From Clostridia bacterium (GTDB lineage Bacteria; Bacillota; Clostridia; Christensenellales; Borkfalkiaceae), in NCBI GenBank assembly GCA_017463425.1, contig JAFTPE010000035.1:1-42404 (forward strand): 42,404 nucleotides of DNA. The letters run 5' to 3'. Positions 1 through 8,014 of this stretch are shown here, piece by piece (position 1 is the first letter of the stretch; each line of letters opens with the position of its first letter). The translations under genes and the position numbers were made by a program. The notes under the pieces are model-generated. The model did not search any database. It was not told where the DNA came from and worked only from the letters and a program-made list of their open reading frames with translations.

Positions 1-1
1 C

Positions 2-574
2 GAAGAATGTGAAATGGAGGCGTATCTTGCAGGGACGGAAATTTGGTTTAAGTCTGTTGGCGCTACGACTGTTATGGAACAATTTAAAGGATTGGATGCG
101 ATTTTCCAACCCATGGGCAAAACGATTTTTGGCGGTCCAAATGAAAAAATGAATATTATCGCTCTTTTGATGCGTGATGCAAAAAATGCAGATGAGGCGT
201 TGGGATCGCTTTCTGTAAGGGGTAGCGTAAGTTATAAAGGAGTAACCCTTGATAAAATGTCGGATGAAGGCGTTACGTTGGAAAAGATTGCGACAGGGCA
301 ACTTCCTGCAAGCACGGCAAATATCGTTAAAGTAATTCAATCGAACGCAGGCACAGAGCAACCTCCCATTTTTGGTGTTGGCAATTCCGTTTATTATTTC
401 GACGGCACTGCGATTAGAAATCCTTTGGCTCCTGGGCAGAACCCTGAAGAAGAGGCTTCGGCGGCAGCAGCGGAAATGGCAACCAAGTCGGCAACGGCTG
501 AATATCTTTCATTGTATTACGGTGGTATTAACGTCTTTATCGGATATCAAAACTTGCAAGTACCCCAACAGTAA
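2..574 (+). CDS. Unrecognised protein, 5' end outside window
   Basis: The reading frame is open from base 2 to the stop at 572-574, so the true start may lie upstream. The first internal ATG is at 14. About 190 residues are visible. I do not recognise the family. The visible part has no membrane segment or signal peptide and no cysteine-rich motif. An Ala/Glu-rich stretch (EEEASAAAAEMA) near residue 150 looks like a flexible or helical linker. The C-terminal 25 residues are rich in Tyr, Gly and Ile. The gene is followed within 10 bases by a strong terminator, so it is the last gene of its transcript. Function unknown. Confidence 0.6.
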   Translation, partial: EECEMEAYLAGTEIWFKSVGATTVMEQFKGLDAIFQPMGKTIFGGPNEKMNIIALLMRDAKNADEALGSLSVRGSVSYKGVTLDKMSDEGVTLEKIATGQLPASTANIVKVIQSNAGTEQPPIFGVGNSVYYFDGTAIRNPLAPGQNPEEEASAAAAEMATKSATAEYLSLYYGGINVFIGYQNLQVPQQ

Positions 575-581
575 CTTAATA

Positions 582-626
582 AACCCAAAAAGAGCTTTGA
601 CAATGCGTCAAAGCTCTTTTTGGGTT
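582..626 (+). terminator. Intrinsic terminator, possibly bidirectional
   Basis: A perfect 20-bp inverted repeat (582-601 with 607-626) encloses a 5-base loop. The stem carries an A5 tract on one side and a T5 tract on the other, so it could stop transcription from either direction. It follows the stop of the first gene by 7 bases. Confidence 0.85.
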
Positions 627-645
627 AAACTGTCAGTCTGTTTTT

Positions 646-742
646 ACTGCCTCCATCTTAGAGGGAGGGGGACCACGAAGTGGTGGAAGGAGTTGACTCC
701 CTCAGATTCGCTAACACTCAACAGCGTCCTCAAAGAGGGAGC
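646..742 (-). repeat. Dispersed intergenic repeat, GGCTCCCTC type
   Basis: Read on the minus strand this starts with GGCTCCCTCTTTGAGG, has a central GAGGGAGT, then a small ACCACTTCGTGGT hairpin, and ends in CTCCCTCTAAGATGGAGGC. The ends are near-complementary, so the RNA or single strand can fold on itself. I know this layout from non-coding repeats between genes of gut Clostridia. No coding frame fits it. Family membership is from memory and needs a genome-wide search. Confidence 0.6.
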
Positions 743-767
743 CGTTTCTCGTCGTATCAACCTCACT

Positions 768-866
768 CTGTCATACCGACCAAGGTTGCGTAGCAACCGC
801 GTGGAGCGTATCTTCTTATGAATACGCCGCGGGATTCCTACGGCGCGTTGCGCCTCTGAATGACAG
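768..866. repeat. Dispersed intergenic repeat with CTGTCAT ends
   Basis: The unit is bounded by the 7-bp inverted ends CTGTCAT (768-774) and ATGACAG (860-866). It holds an internal GGTTGC...GCAACC hairpin and a GC-rich middle. It resembles the TGTCATTCTGA-type palindromic repeats scattered between genes in many bacteria. It is non-coding and looks like a small non-autonomous element. Confidence 0.55.
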
Positions 867-930
867 CGCGGCGTGTATTTTCATTAGGAGTGAATATTTT
901 TCCTTGTTATTGCGAGGAATGAGGTTTTTC

Positions 931-1035
931 TGTCATTACGAGCGAATAGCGAAGTAATCTAAAAAAGATTGCCACGTCGGGCGTTGCCCTCCTCGCAATG
1001 GCGCTTAGTTACACTACGTTACGCGCGCAATGACA
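931..1035. repeat. Dispersed intergenic repeat with TGTCATT ends
   Basis: The unit starts TGTCATTACGAGCGAA and ends CGCAATGACA, so its ends are inverted copies. Inside, AGTAATCT and AGATTGCC flank an A6 spacer and CCTCGCAATG follows. This is the common TGTCATTGCGAGGAGCGAAG-like palindromic intergenic repeat seen in many anaerobes. A partial copy (TTATTGCGAGGAATGAGG) lies just upstream at 907-924. Confidence 0.6.
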
Positions 1036-1062
1036 TTTAGTTCTCGTCGTGCCGAACTTCGT

Positions 1063-1923
1063 TTATTCGTCGTCGAAACGATTTTCCAAAAACCGCCCAA
1101 TATCGTAATTTTGCCGATAAATAAGGTATGTAGTAACGTTGGGCGCGGTGAAATCGTTTAATTTGATTTCTTCCAACAACCCGTCTTCCAACTTTGATTT
1201 TACCATTTTATAGGGCAGGAACGAACAGCCCAAACCGTTTTCAAGGTAATGGAACAGTTTGGACGAATTGTCCACTTCCAAACGGAAAATATGGTTTTTA
1301 GGGAACAGCGAACGGATAAACACACCTGCCTCGCTCAACGCGAAATCGCACATAAGATAGGGGGTTTTCGCAAGCTGTTCACGCGTGATTCCGTCAGGGT
1401 AATCGTTTGAGCCTTTTTTACAAACGAGAGCCATACGGTCGATATCGTATACGTCGCAATTATATCCCAAACGCTTTAAGGGAATAGAGGAGAACACCGC
1501 GTCCAACATATTGTCCTGTAATTGCTGAATTAAATCCAGCGAATGACCGTACATGATGTTTACCGCGGTAATCGAATTGTTTTTTAAACATTCGTCCACT
1601 AAGGATTTGACGTAGGTTTCGTAGGCGGCGTTATACGCCCCGATTGCAAATTTTCTTCTATGGCTGGACAATGCGTTCATTTCCTCGATGGAGGTGTTTT
1701 GCAATTCTAAGATACGTTCGGCGTATCGCAGGAAAATTTCTCCTTCTTCCGTCAACGTAACCGTCTTTGAACCACGGGAAAACAACTTTTTCCCCACTTC
1801 TTTTTCCAATTCGCTGATACGATTGGTAACCGTGGATTGCGCCACGAACAGTTGTTCTGCCGCCAAAGTGAAATTTTTCACTTTGGAAAGAAATATAAAC
1901 GTTTTGAGTTCTTCTGTATTCAT
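1063..1923 (-). CDS. LysR-family transcriptional regulator
   Basis: A 286-residue DNA-binding regulator of the usual LysR length. Residues 1-60 form the winged helix-turn-helix (NTEELKTFIFLSKVKNFTLAA, then AQSTVTNRISELEKEVG and the wing KLFSRGSKTVTLTEEG). Residues of about 90-280 are the periplasmic-binding-protein-like effector domain. The effector cannot be read from the sequence. It is divergent from the yggS operon with 200 bases between them, an arrangement LysR proteins often use to control the neighbour, so the yggS-peptidase-dehydrogenase operon is the first target to test. Its own promoter is at 1966-1994. The ribosome site before the ATG is weak (AAGGAT about 13 bases upstream). Confidence 0.9.
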   Translation of the reverse strand: MNTEELKTFIFLSKVKNFTLAAEQLFVAQSTVTNRISELEKEVGKKLFSRGSKTVTLTEEGEIFLRYAERILELQNTSIEEMNALSSHRRKFAIGAYNAAYETYVKSLVDECLKNNSITAVNIMYGHSLDLIQQLQDNMLDAVFSSIPLKRLGYNCDVYDIDRMALVCKKGSNDYPDGITREQLAKTPYLMCDFALSEAGVFIRSLFPKNHIFRLEVDNSSKLFHYLENGLGCSFLPYKMVKSKLEDGLLEEIKLNDFTAPNVTTYLIYRQNYDIGRFLENRFDDE

Positions 1924-1965
1924 TGAAAAAACCGATTATCCTTATCAAAAAAATCTATTATTATG

Positions 1966-1994
1966 ATTATAGAACAATACACAATAAAAAGCAA
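1966..1994 (-). promoter_or_regulatory. Promoter of the LysR gene
   Basis: On the minus strand, TTGCTT (1989-1994), a 17-base spacer and TATAAT (1966-1971). The predicted leader is about 35 bases. The same TTGCTT box occurs before the tRNA-Ser gene. Confidence 0.65.
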
Positions 1995-2064
1995 GCAATT
2001 CACGGGCGAAAACGAAAAAAAGGTGAAAAAATCACGGTTTTTATGGAAAACGGCGATAGGGGGA

Positions 2065-2093
2065 TTGACAAAATGGGCGTAAATCAGTATACT
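2065..2093 (+). promoter_or_regulatory. Promoter of the yggS operon
   Basis: Consensus TTGACA (2065-2070), 17-base spacer, TATACT (2088-2093). It lies 30 bases before the yggS start and faces away from the LysR promoter about 70 bases away. The gap between the two promoters is the natural place for a LysR box. Confidence 0.8.
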
Positions 2094-2123
2094 GTATAAG
2101 AGAAACAAAAAAGGAGCAATGCA

Positions 2124-2810
2124 ATGCAAACGGGAGGGATTACGGAAAACGTAAAAAGGCTGAAAGAACGCTTGAAAAGCGGAAACGCTTTTGGGGAAAA
2201 CGTGTTGTTGGTTGCGGCGACGAAAATGCAGACGGCTGAGGCTATCAACGAGGCGATTTGCGCGGGGGTAGACGCCGTCGCAGAAAACAAACCCCAAGAA
2301 TTTCGGGATAAAAACGAAGCGTTATTGGCGTGTCCGAGGCATTTTATCGGGCATTTGCAGACGAATAAAATTAAATATTTAATAGGAAAAATCGAATTGT
2401 ATCATTCTTGCGATAGAGAAGAACTTGCAAAAGAACTCGCGCGGCAATCAATCAACAACGGCTTGGTATCCAACGTTTTGATTCAAATCAACGTAGGCGA
2501 AGAAGCAAGCAAGGGCGGATATTCTTACGACGAGGCGAAAGAGGTTTTTCACCGATTAAACGAAACGCAAGGGCTTTGCGTAAAAGGATTTATGGCTATG
2601 TTGCCCGAATTAGACGACAAGGCTATGCTTCGCAATTTGGTACGAAAAATGCGCGCGTTATACGATTGGGCAAAAACGCAATCTAAGGAAGTGGAATACT
2701 TGTCTATGGGTATGAGTGGCGATTATGGGCTGTGCATAGAAGAGGGCAGCAACGTGATTCGGGTAGGGTCAACGATATTCGGCGCGCGCAATTATGCCGT
2801 TCAATCATAA
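2124..2810 (+). CDS. yggS: YggS-family PLP-binding homeostasis protein
   Basis: A 228-residue single-domain PLP-binding TIM barrel, the usual length for YggS/YlmE/PROSC. Family signs are LLVAATK with the PLP lysine at K34, the AENKPQEF segment (family pattern GENrvQE), HFIGHLQTNK, LSMGMSGDY and IRVGSTIFGAR near the C-terminus, which hold the phosphate. These proteins have no known enzyme activity. They buffer free PLP and affect amino-acid and keto-acid balance. AAGGAG sits 7 bases before the ATG. An overlapping ATG at 2119 is out of frame. The Asn in AENKPQ, where GEN is usual, is a small departure. First gene of a three-gene operon. Confidence 0.93.
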   Translation: MQTGGITENVKRLKERLKSGNAFGENVLLVAATKMQTAEAINEAICAGVDAVAENKPQEFRDKNEALLACPRHFIGHLQTNKIKYLIGKIELYHSCDREELAKELARQSINNGLVSNVLIQINVGEEASKGGYSYDEAKEVFHRLNETQGLCVKGFMAMLPELDDKAMLRNLVRKMRALYDWAKTQSKEVEYLSMGMSGDYGLCIEEGSNVIRVGSTIFGARNYAVQS

Positions 2811-2820
2811 GGAAACGACT

Positions 2821-3675
2821 ATGCAACGAAAAGAATGGAACAAAAAAATCAAAGTTTGGCAAATAATCGTTTGCGGGATTCTCGTTTTCGTTTTGGCTAC
2901 GCTCGGCGTTTTACAAATCGGGGTGGCGTACACAGAAAAAAATTGGGAACATTGGTATCCTGATTATGAGAAAATAGATCTTAGCCCGATTTTGGAAAAA
3001 CAGACGCTTGAAGAAGCCGATTACGATACGATATATAGACAAACGGGGTTGACGAAACTTGCCGTAGACGATATGAGAGATGAAAACGGCGTGGCGCAAA
3101 TTTTCCGAATACAGGAGTTTTTATTTCAGCCGCATAAGGTAAAAATCATACATTTTAATCCGTTTACGTATGCGGAAGAAATTGACGGCGTTGCGGAATT
3201 TGCCTATTTTCGCGACGGAGATATTATCGTAACGGCAACAACGCGCGTTTCGTGGTGGCGTTACGGGCATGCGGCAATGGTTGTGGACGGGGCAAACGGA
3301 TTGATAATCGAATCGCTTGAGCCTGGCTCGAAGAGTAGAATCAACAGCGTGGACGATTTTTCCTATCTGGCGAATTTTATGATTTTGCGTCCAAAAGTTG
3401 CCGAGCCTTTGAAAGCGCAGATTGTCGATTATGCAAAAAAAGAAATGATAGGGATTCCGTATCGTTTAACGACGGGAATATTTTTCAAAAAATACGACGA
3501 AAACGGACTGCGGTATTCGCAATGCGCGCATTTCGTTTGGTACGCTTATAAAAAATTTGGAATTGACCTTGATTTCAACGGCGGAGCAATCGTAAAACCG
3601 CAAGATATTGCGTTATCGCCCCACGTAGAACTAGTGCAAGCGTTTGGGTTTAATTTTGATAAACTTTGGGCTTAA
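2821..3675 (+). CDS. Membrane-anchored NlpC/P60-like (YiiX-type) cysteine peptidase
   Basis: 284 residues from the ATG at 2821, chosen because AAGGAAA precedes it. An in-frame start at 2794 would overlap yggS and lacks a ribosome site. Residues 12-32 are one hydrophobic segment after a Lys/Arg-rich N-terminus, so the rest is probably outside the membrane. The C-terminal half has the order of permuted papain-fold (YiiX/YebB-like) enzymes: GDIIVT, then YGHAAMVVD with candidate catalytic H150, then SQCAHFVWYAY with candidate nucleophile C235. Likely role is hydrolysis of cell-wall peptide or another amide or acyl bond outside the cell; the substrate is not known. It follows yggS by 10 bases. Confidence 0.7.
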   Translation: MQRKEWNKKIKVWQIIVCGILVFVLATLGVLQIGVAYTEKNWEHWYPDYEKIDLSPILEKQTLEEADYDTIYRQTGLTKLAVDDMRDENGVAQIFRIQEFLFQPHKVKIIHFNPFTYAEEIDGVAEFAYFRDGDIIVTATTRVSWWRYGHAAMVVDGANGLIIESLEPGSKSRINSVDDFSYLANFMILRPKVAEPLKAQIVDYAKKEMIGIPYRLTTGIFFKKYDENGLRYSQCAHFVWYAYKKFGIDLDFNGGAIVKPQDIALSPHVELVQAFGFNFDKLWA

Positions 3676-3696
3676 AAACCGTTAAGAGGAAAAGAT

Positions 3697-4512
3697 ATGA
3701 AAAGGCAAAATGAAAATATGCAATACGGATATGCGTTGATAACGGGTGCGACGGGTGGCTTGGGAAAGGCGTTCGTCCGCGTTTTGGCGCAGCGTGGATA
3801 CGATTTGTTGTTGACGGGCAGAAGCGAGGAAAAATTGCAAACGTTGCAAACGGAACTTAAAAAAGAGTTTCCAAACGTAAAAACGTACGCATACGCAGCG
3901 GATTTATCCAACGAAACGCAAAGAAGCGCAATGCAGCAAAAAATCCAAGACGAAAATAAAAACGTTGCTTTGCTTGTCAACGTTGCAGGGGCGGACGTTC
4001 AAAAAGGTTTGACCGCTTATACGCAGGAAAAAATAGCGTTTCAATGTCGAATCAATTTCGAAGCGGCTGTTTCAATGTGCCGTTTTGCGATTGAAAATAA
4101 AGCTGAAAAATTGCAAATTATCAACATTTCCAGCGTTTCGGGGATTTATCCTATGCCGTATTTTGCAATATACAGCGCGACGAAAGGGGCTCTCACTTCC
4201 TTTTCCGTATCCTTACGCGAAGAAATGAAAGGCAAAAACGTTGCCGTTACGGCAATTTTACCAGGCGCAATGCCCACGCGCGAGGACGTAAAAGAACAAA
4301 TTAAAGGGCAAGGCTTGTGGGGAAAATTGGCGGCGAAATCTCCGCAAGACGTGGCGATTGCCTCTTTAAAAGCAGTTGAAAAAAACAAAAGAAAAGAAAT
4401 CGTTGGGTTTTGGAATAAGGAAATGCGCGTTTTCACTTGTTGGATTCCCACTTCGTGGCGATTGCATTTTATTGCAAAACGTTGGAGCAAAATCAGCAAA
4501 GACGCATTTTAA
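3697..4512 (+). CDS. Short-chain dehydrogenase/reductase (SDR)
   Basis: A 271-residue classical SDR. It has TGATGGLG (the TGxxxGxG dinucleotide loop) near residue 15, NVAGAD (NNAG variant), catalytic S146 in NISSVSG, and Y159/K163 in YSATK. The residue after the first strand region (TGRSEEKL) favours NADP(H) because of the Arg. A C-terminal basic tail (residues 240-271, Trp/Arg/Lys rich) may touch the membrane. Such enzymes reduce ketones or oxidise alcohols; the substrate is unknown. It lies 21 bases after the peptidase gene and is preceded by AAGAGGAAAAG. The next gene has its own consensus promoter. Confidence 0.88.
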   Translation: MKRQNENMQYGYALITGATGGLGKAFVRVLAQRGYDLLLTGRSEEKLQTLQTELKKEFPNVKTYAYAADLSNETQRSAMQQKIQDENKNVALLVNVAGADVQKGLTAYTQEKIAFQCRINFEAAVSMCRFAIENKAEKLQIINISSVSGIYPMPYFAIYSATKGALTSFSVSLREEMKGKNVAVTAILPGAMPTREDVKEQIKGQGLWGKLAAKSPQDVAIASLKAVEKNKRKEIVGFWNKEMRVFTCWIPTSWRLHFIAKRWSKISKDAF

Positions 4513-4556
4513 ATGGTAAAAAAGGAAAAATATTCTCGTTTTTTGCATTGAAATCC

Positions 4557-4585
4557 TTGACAAATATATTGTTTTTGTGTATAAT
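4557..4585 (+). promoter_or_regulatory. Promoter of the Re-citrate synthase operon
   Basis: A perfect consensus: TTGACA (4557-4562), 17-base spacer, TATAAT (4580-4585). The leader to the ATG at 4647 is about 55 bases, AT-rich, with AAAGGAGCG just before the start. No riboswitch fold is evident. Confidence 0.9.
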
Positions 4586-4646
4586 CGATTAAATGCATTA
4601 AAAATTGAGTTTTAATCGAAAAACGAAATAGAAAGGAGCGAAAAAT

Positions 4647-6038
4647 ATGATTGATTTAAATCCTTCGAGTAATTTATTAGAACAGGACCCGTACGAGTAT
4701 GCGTTGCAGGACGTTCCTGAGGCGCAATTATTCCGTGATATTTATCCGTACGACGAGATTCCAAAAATTCCGTTTAACCACCGCCGCGTGCCTATGAATA
4801 TGCCCAAAGAAATTTGGATTACGGACACGACGTTCCGCGACGGGCAACAATCCCGCGCGCCGTATACGGCAAAACAAATTGTAGATATTTATAAATTGAT
4901 TGCGCGACTTGGCGGACCGAAGGGTATCATTCGTCAAAGTGAATTTTTCGTATATACGAAAAAGGATAGACAGGCATTGGAAGAATGTATGGCTTTGGGG
5001 TACAAATTCCCTGAAATCACAACGTGGATTCGCGCGAAGAAAGAAGATTTCGATTTGGTACACGATATCGGGATTAAAGAAACGGGTATTCTCGTCAGCT
5101 GTTCGGATTATCACATCTTCAAAAAGCTGAATATGACGAGAAAACAAGCCTACGACCATTATTTATCCGTCGTAAAAGAGGCGTTCGCCGCAGGAATTGC
5201 GCCGCGTTGCCATTTGGAAGATTTGACGCGCGCTGATTTCTACGGATTTGTCGTTCCTTTTGTAAACGCATTGATAGAACTTTCTCACGAGGCGAAAATC
5301 CCCGTGAAAATCCGTATGTGCGATACAATGGGTTACGGCGTTCCATTCACGGGCGCTGCGCCTCCTCGAAGCGTTCCGGGAATTGTGTACGGTTTGCACC
5401 ATTATTCGGACGTTACGTCGGAAATGTTGGAATGGCACGGTCATAACGATTTCTATTTGGGCGTGGCAAACGCAGTCAGCGCGTGGTTGTATGGCGCGAG
5501 CGGCGTCAACTGTTCGCTCCTTGGTATCGGGGAAAGAACGGGCAACGTACCTACCGAGGCAATGGTAATGCAGTACGCGTCTTTGCGCGGTACGTTGGAC
5601 GGTATGGATACGACGGCGATTACGGAAATCGGGCAATATTTTGAAAAGGAATTGAATTATTCTATTCCGCCTATGACTCCGTTTGTGGGTAGCGCATTCA
5701 ACTTAACGCGCGCAGGCGTTCACGCGGACGGTATGATGAAAGACGCGGAAATTTACAACATTTTCGATACGGAAAAAATCCTTAACAGACCTGCGGAAGT
5801 TTCCATTTCCAACACTTCTGGTTTGGCAGGAATTGCGTATTGGATTAACAAGCATTATAAATTGCCGCCTGAAAAACAGGTGGGCAAGCAAGACGAAATC
5901 GTAAAAGCAATGAAAGAAGCGATTGACGGTTTGTACGCCGACGGCAGAACGACGGTTATGGGCGAACAGGAATTGGAAGAACTCTTTTTGTCGTTCAGCA
6001 AAGAAGGACGCAGTAAAATCAATCGGTCTTCTTTATAA
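4647..6038 (+). CDS. Re-type citrate synthase (isopropylmalate synthase-like)
   Basis: A 463-residue member of the DRE-TIM (HMGL-like) superfamily. It has DTTFRDGQQSR at residues 60-70 (catalytic Arg and metal Asp) and the metal pair H264/H266 in EWHGHNDF, followed by GIGERTGNVPTE. It lacks the C-terminal leucine-regulatory domain of true isopropylmalate synthases. It heads an operon with aconitase and isocitrate dehydrogenase, which points strongly to citrate formation from oxaloacetate and acetyl-CoA, as in the Re-citrate synthase known from Clostridium kluyveri. Alternative: homocitrate synthase, but the neighbours make 2-oxoglutarate and no lysine or leucine genes are present. No Si-type citrate synthase is in the window. 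Confidence 0.85.
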   Translation: MIDLNPSSNLLEQDPYEYALQDVPEAQLFRDIYPYDEIPKIPFNHRRVPMNMPKEIWITDTTFRDGQQSRAPYTAKQIVDIYKLIARLGGPKGIIRQSEFFVYTKKDRQALEECMALGYKFPEITTWIRAKKEDFDLVHDIGIKETGILVSCSDYHIFKKLNMTRKQAYDHYLSVVKEAFAAGIAPRCHLEDLTRADFYGFVVPFVNALIELSHEAKIPVKIRMCDTMGYGVPFTGAAPPRSVPGIVYGLHHYSDVTSEMLEWHGHNDFYLGVANAVSAWLYGASGVNCSLLGIGERTGNVPTEAMVMQYASLRGTLDGMDTTAITEIGQYFEKELNYSIPPMTPFVGSAFNLTRAGVHADGMMKDAEIYNIFDTEKILNRPAEVSISNTSGLAGIAYWINKHYKLPPEKQVGKQDEIVKAMKEAIDGLYADGRTTVMGEQELEELFLSFSKEGRSKINRSSL

Positions 6039-6068
6039 TAGAGAAACAGGAGTGAGAGAAGAAACACC

Positions 6069-8000
6069 ATGGGTTATACGATAGCGCAAAAAATTATTAA
6101 AAATCATCTCGTTTGCGGTGAAATGACGGCGGGGAAAGAAATCGGATTGAAAATCGACCAAACCTTGACGCAGGACGCGACGGGAACGATGGCGTATTTG
6201 CAATTTGAGGCAATGGGTATCGATAGGGTAAAAACCGAACTTTCCGTTGCATATATCGACCACAATACGTTGCAGGCAGGTTTTGAAAATGCAGACGACC
6301 ACCGCTATATTCAAACGGTAGCGAAAAAACACGGTCTTCGCTTTTCCAGACCAGGCAACGGGATTTGTCATCAGGTGCATCTTGAACGGTTTTCGCGTCC
6401 GGGAAAAACCTTGATAGGTTCGGACAGCCACACGCCGACGGCAGGCGGTATCGGTATGCTGGCTATGGGCGCAGGCGGTTTGGACGTAGCGGTGGCTATG
6501 GGCGGCGGCACGTATTACATAGCGATGCCGAAGATGATTAAAGTAAATCTCGTTGGGAAATTATCTAACTACGTAGGCGCGAAAGACGTCATTTTGGAAG
6601 TGTTGCGTATCTTGGGCGTAAAAGGCGGTGTTGGCGCAATCGTTGAATACGGCGGCGAGGGTGTAAAAACGCTTTCCGTACCGCAACGCGCCACCATTAC
6701 CAATATGGGCGCGGAACTTGGCGCGACTACTTCCATTTTCCCCTCCGACGAAACGACGCGCGCATTTTTGAAAGCGGAGGACAGAGAGGAAGATTATATC
6801 GAGCTTTCTTCCGACCCTGACGCAACGTACGACGCGGAATATACCGTTGACCTCAGCGCGTTAAAGCCTTTGGCGGCTTGTCCGCACAGCCCTGACAACG
6901 TGAAGAACGTCAGCGAACTGTCAGGCATGAAAATCAATCAAGTTTGCATTGGTTCTTGCACCAATTCTTCTATGCAAGATATGTTGACGGTAGCGGCTAT
7001 GCTCAAAGGCAAAACCGTTCATCCCGACGTAAGTTTGTCCATTTCCCCTGGTTCAAAACAAGTGTATACAATGTTGGCGGAGTGTGGGGCTTTGGCAGAC
7101 CTTATCAATGCAGGCGCGCGTATTTTGGAATGCGCGTGCGGACCTTGTATTGGTATGGGCTTTTCTCCTCAATCGGCAGGGGTCAGCTTGCGTACGTTCA
7201 ATCGTAATTTCCTTGCGCGCAGCGGAACGGCGGACGCGCAGGTGTACCTCGTTTCTCCCGAAACGGCGGCGGCTTCAGCGGTTGCAGGCGTGTTTACCGA
7301 TCCTACAACTTGGGGCGTTGCGCCTAAGATTGAGATGCCCACACAATTCAAAATCAACGACAATTTGATTGAAATGCCCGTAGGCGTTGATGAAATGGAC
7401 GGCGTAACGGTGGAACGCGGCCCGAATATCAAACCCATTCCCGTAGGCAAAGCGCCTGCTAAGGATTTGGAATGTGAACTCATTTTAAAGGTCGGCGACG
7501 ATATCACCACCGATCATATTATGCCTGCAGGGACGAAAGTATTGCCCTATCGTTCAAACGTGCCGAAACTGTCGGAATTTTGTTTCACGGTATGCGATAA
7601 GGAATTCCCCGAACGCGCGAAAGCAAAAGGCGGCGGCGTTATCTTGGGCGGAGCGAATTACGGGCAGGGTTCTTCGCGTGAACATGCGGCACTTGTGCCT
7701 TTGTATCTCGGTATTAAAGCGGTTGTCGCAAAGAGCTTTGCGCGTATCCACGTGGCAAATTTAATCAACTTCGGTATTGTGCCTATGACGTTGGAAAATC
7801 CCGACGATTACGAAAATTTCAACGAGGGAGATTTGTTGGAAATCAAAGGTTTTGCTAAGGCGGTTGCAAATGCGACGGAGGCGACCCTCGTCAACAAAAC
7901 GAATGGCAAGACGGCGAAACTGAAACTTGCGTTTACGGAAAGACAGCGTGAAATGTTGCTTGCAGGCGGTTGCTTGAACTATACGAAAAATCAAAAATAA
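6069..8000 (+). CDS. acnA: Aconitate hydratase
   Basis: A 643-residue aconitase of the shorter single-chain class found in anaerobes. It interconverts citrate and isocitrate using a [4Fe-4S] cluster. Cluster cysteines are in CIGSCTNSS (about residue 292) and CACGPCIGMG (about residues 354-360). The N-terminal part has SDSHTPTAGGIGMLAMGAGG. The C-terminal swivel domain has GGANYGQGSSREHAA with the substrate-binding SSRE. It lies 30 bases after the citrate synthase and 14 bases before isocitrate dehydrogenase, so all three are co-transcribed. The symbol is used broadly, because this class is distinct from E. coli AcnA. Confidence 0.92.
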   Translation: MGYTIAQKIIKNHLVCGEMTAGKEIGLKIDQTLTQDATGTMAYLQFEAMGIDRVKTELSVAYIDHNTLQAGFENADDHRYIQTVAKKHGLRFSRPGNGICHQVHLERFSRPGKTLIGSDSHTPTAGGIGMLAMGAGGLDVAVAMGGGTYYIAMPKMIKVNLVGKLSNYVGAKDVILEVLRILGVKGGVGAIVEYGGEGVKTLSVPQRATITNMGAELGATTSIFPSDETTRAFLKAEDREEDYIELSSDPDATYDAEYTVDLSALKPLAACPHSPDNVKNVSELSGMKINQVCIGSCTNSSMQDMLTVAAMLKGKTVHPDVSLSISPGSKQVYTMLAECGALADLINAGARILECACGPCIGMGFSPQSAGVSLRTFNRNFLARSGTADAQVYLVSPETAAASAVAGVFTDPTTWGVAPKIEMPTQFKINDNLIEMPVGVDEMDGVTVERGPNIKPIPVGKAPAKDLECELILKVGDDITTDHIMPAGTKVLPYRSNVPKLSEFCFTVCDKEFPERAKAKGGGVILGGANYGQGSSREHAALVPLYLGIKAVVAKSFARIHVANLINFGIVPMTLENPDDYENFNEGDLLEIKGFAKAVANATEATLVNKTNGKTAKLKLAFTERQREMLLAGGCLNYTKNQK

Positions 8001-8014
8001 CGGAGAATAGAAAA

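Noticed and set aside
372-821. 149-codon plus-strand frame crossing the terminator and repeats
   Set aside because: It overlaps the first gene out of frame and then reads through the terminator and dispersed repeats, so it is not a gene.
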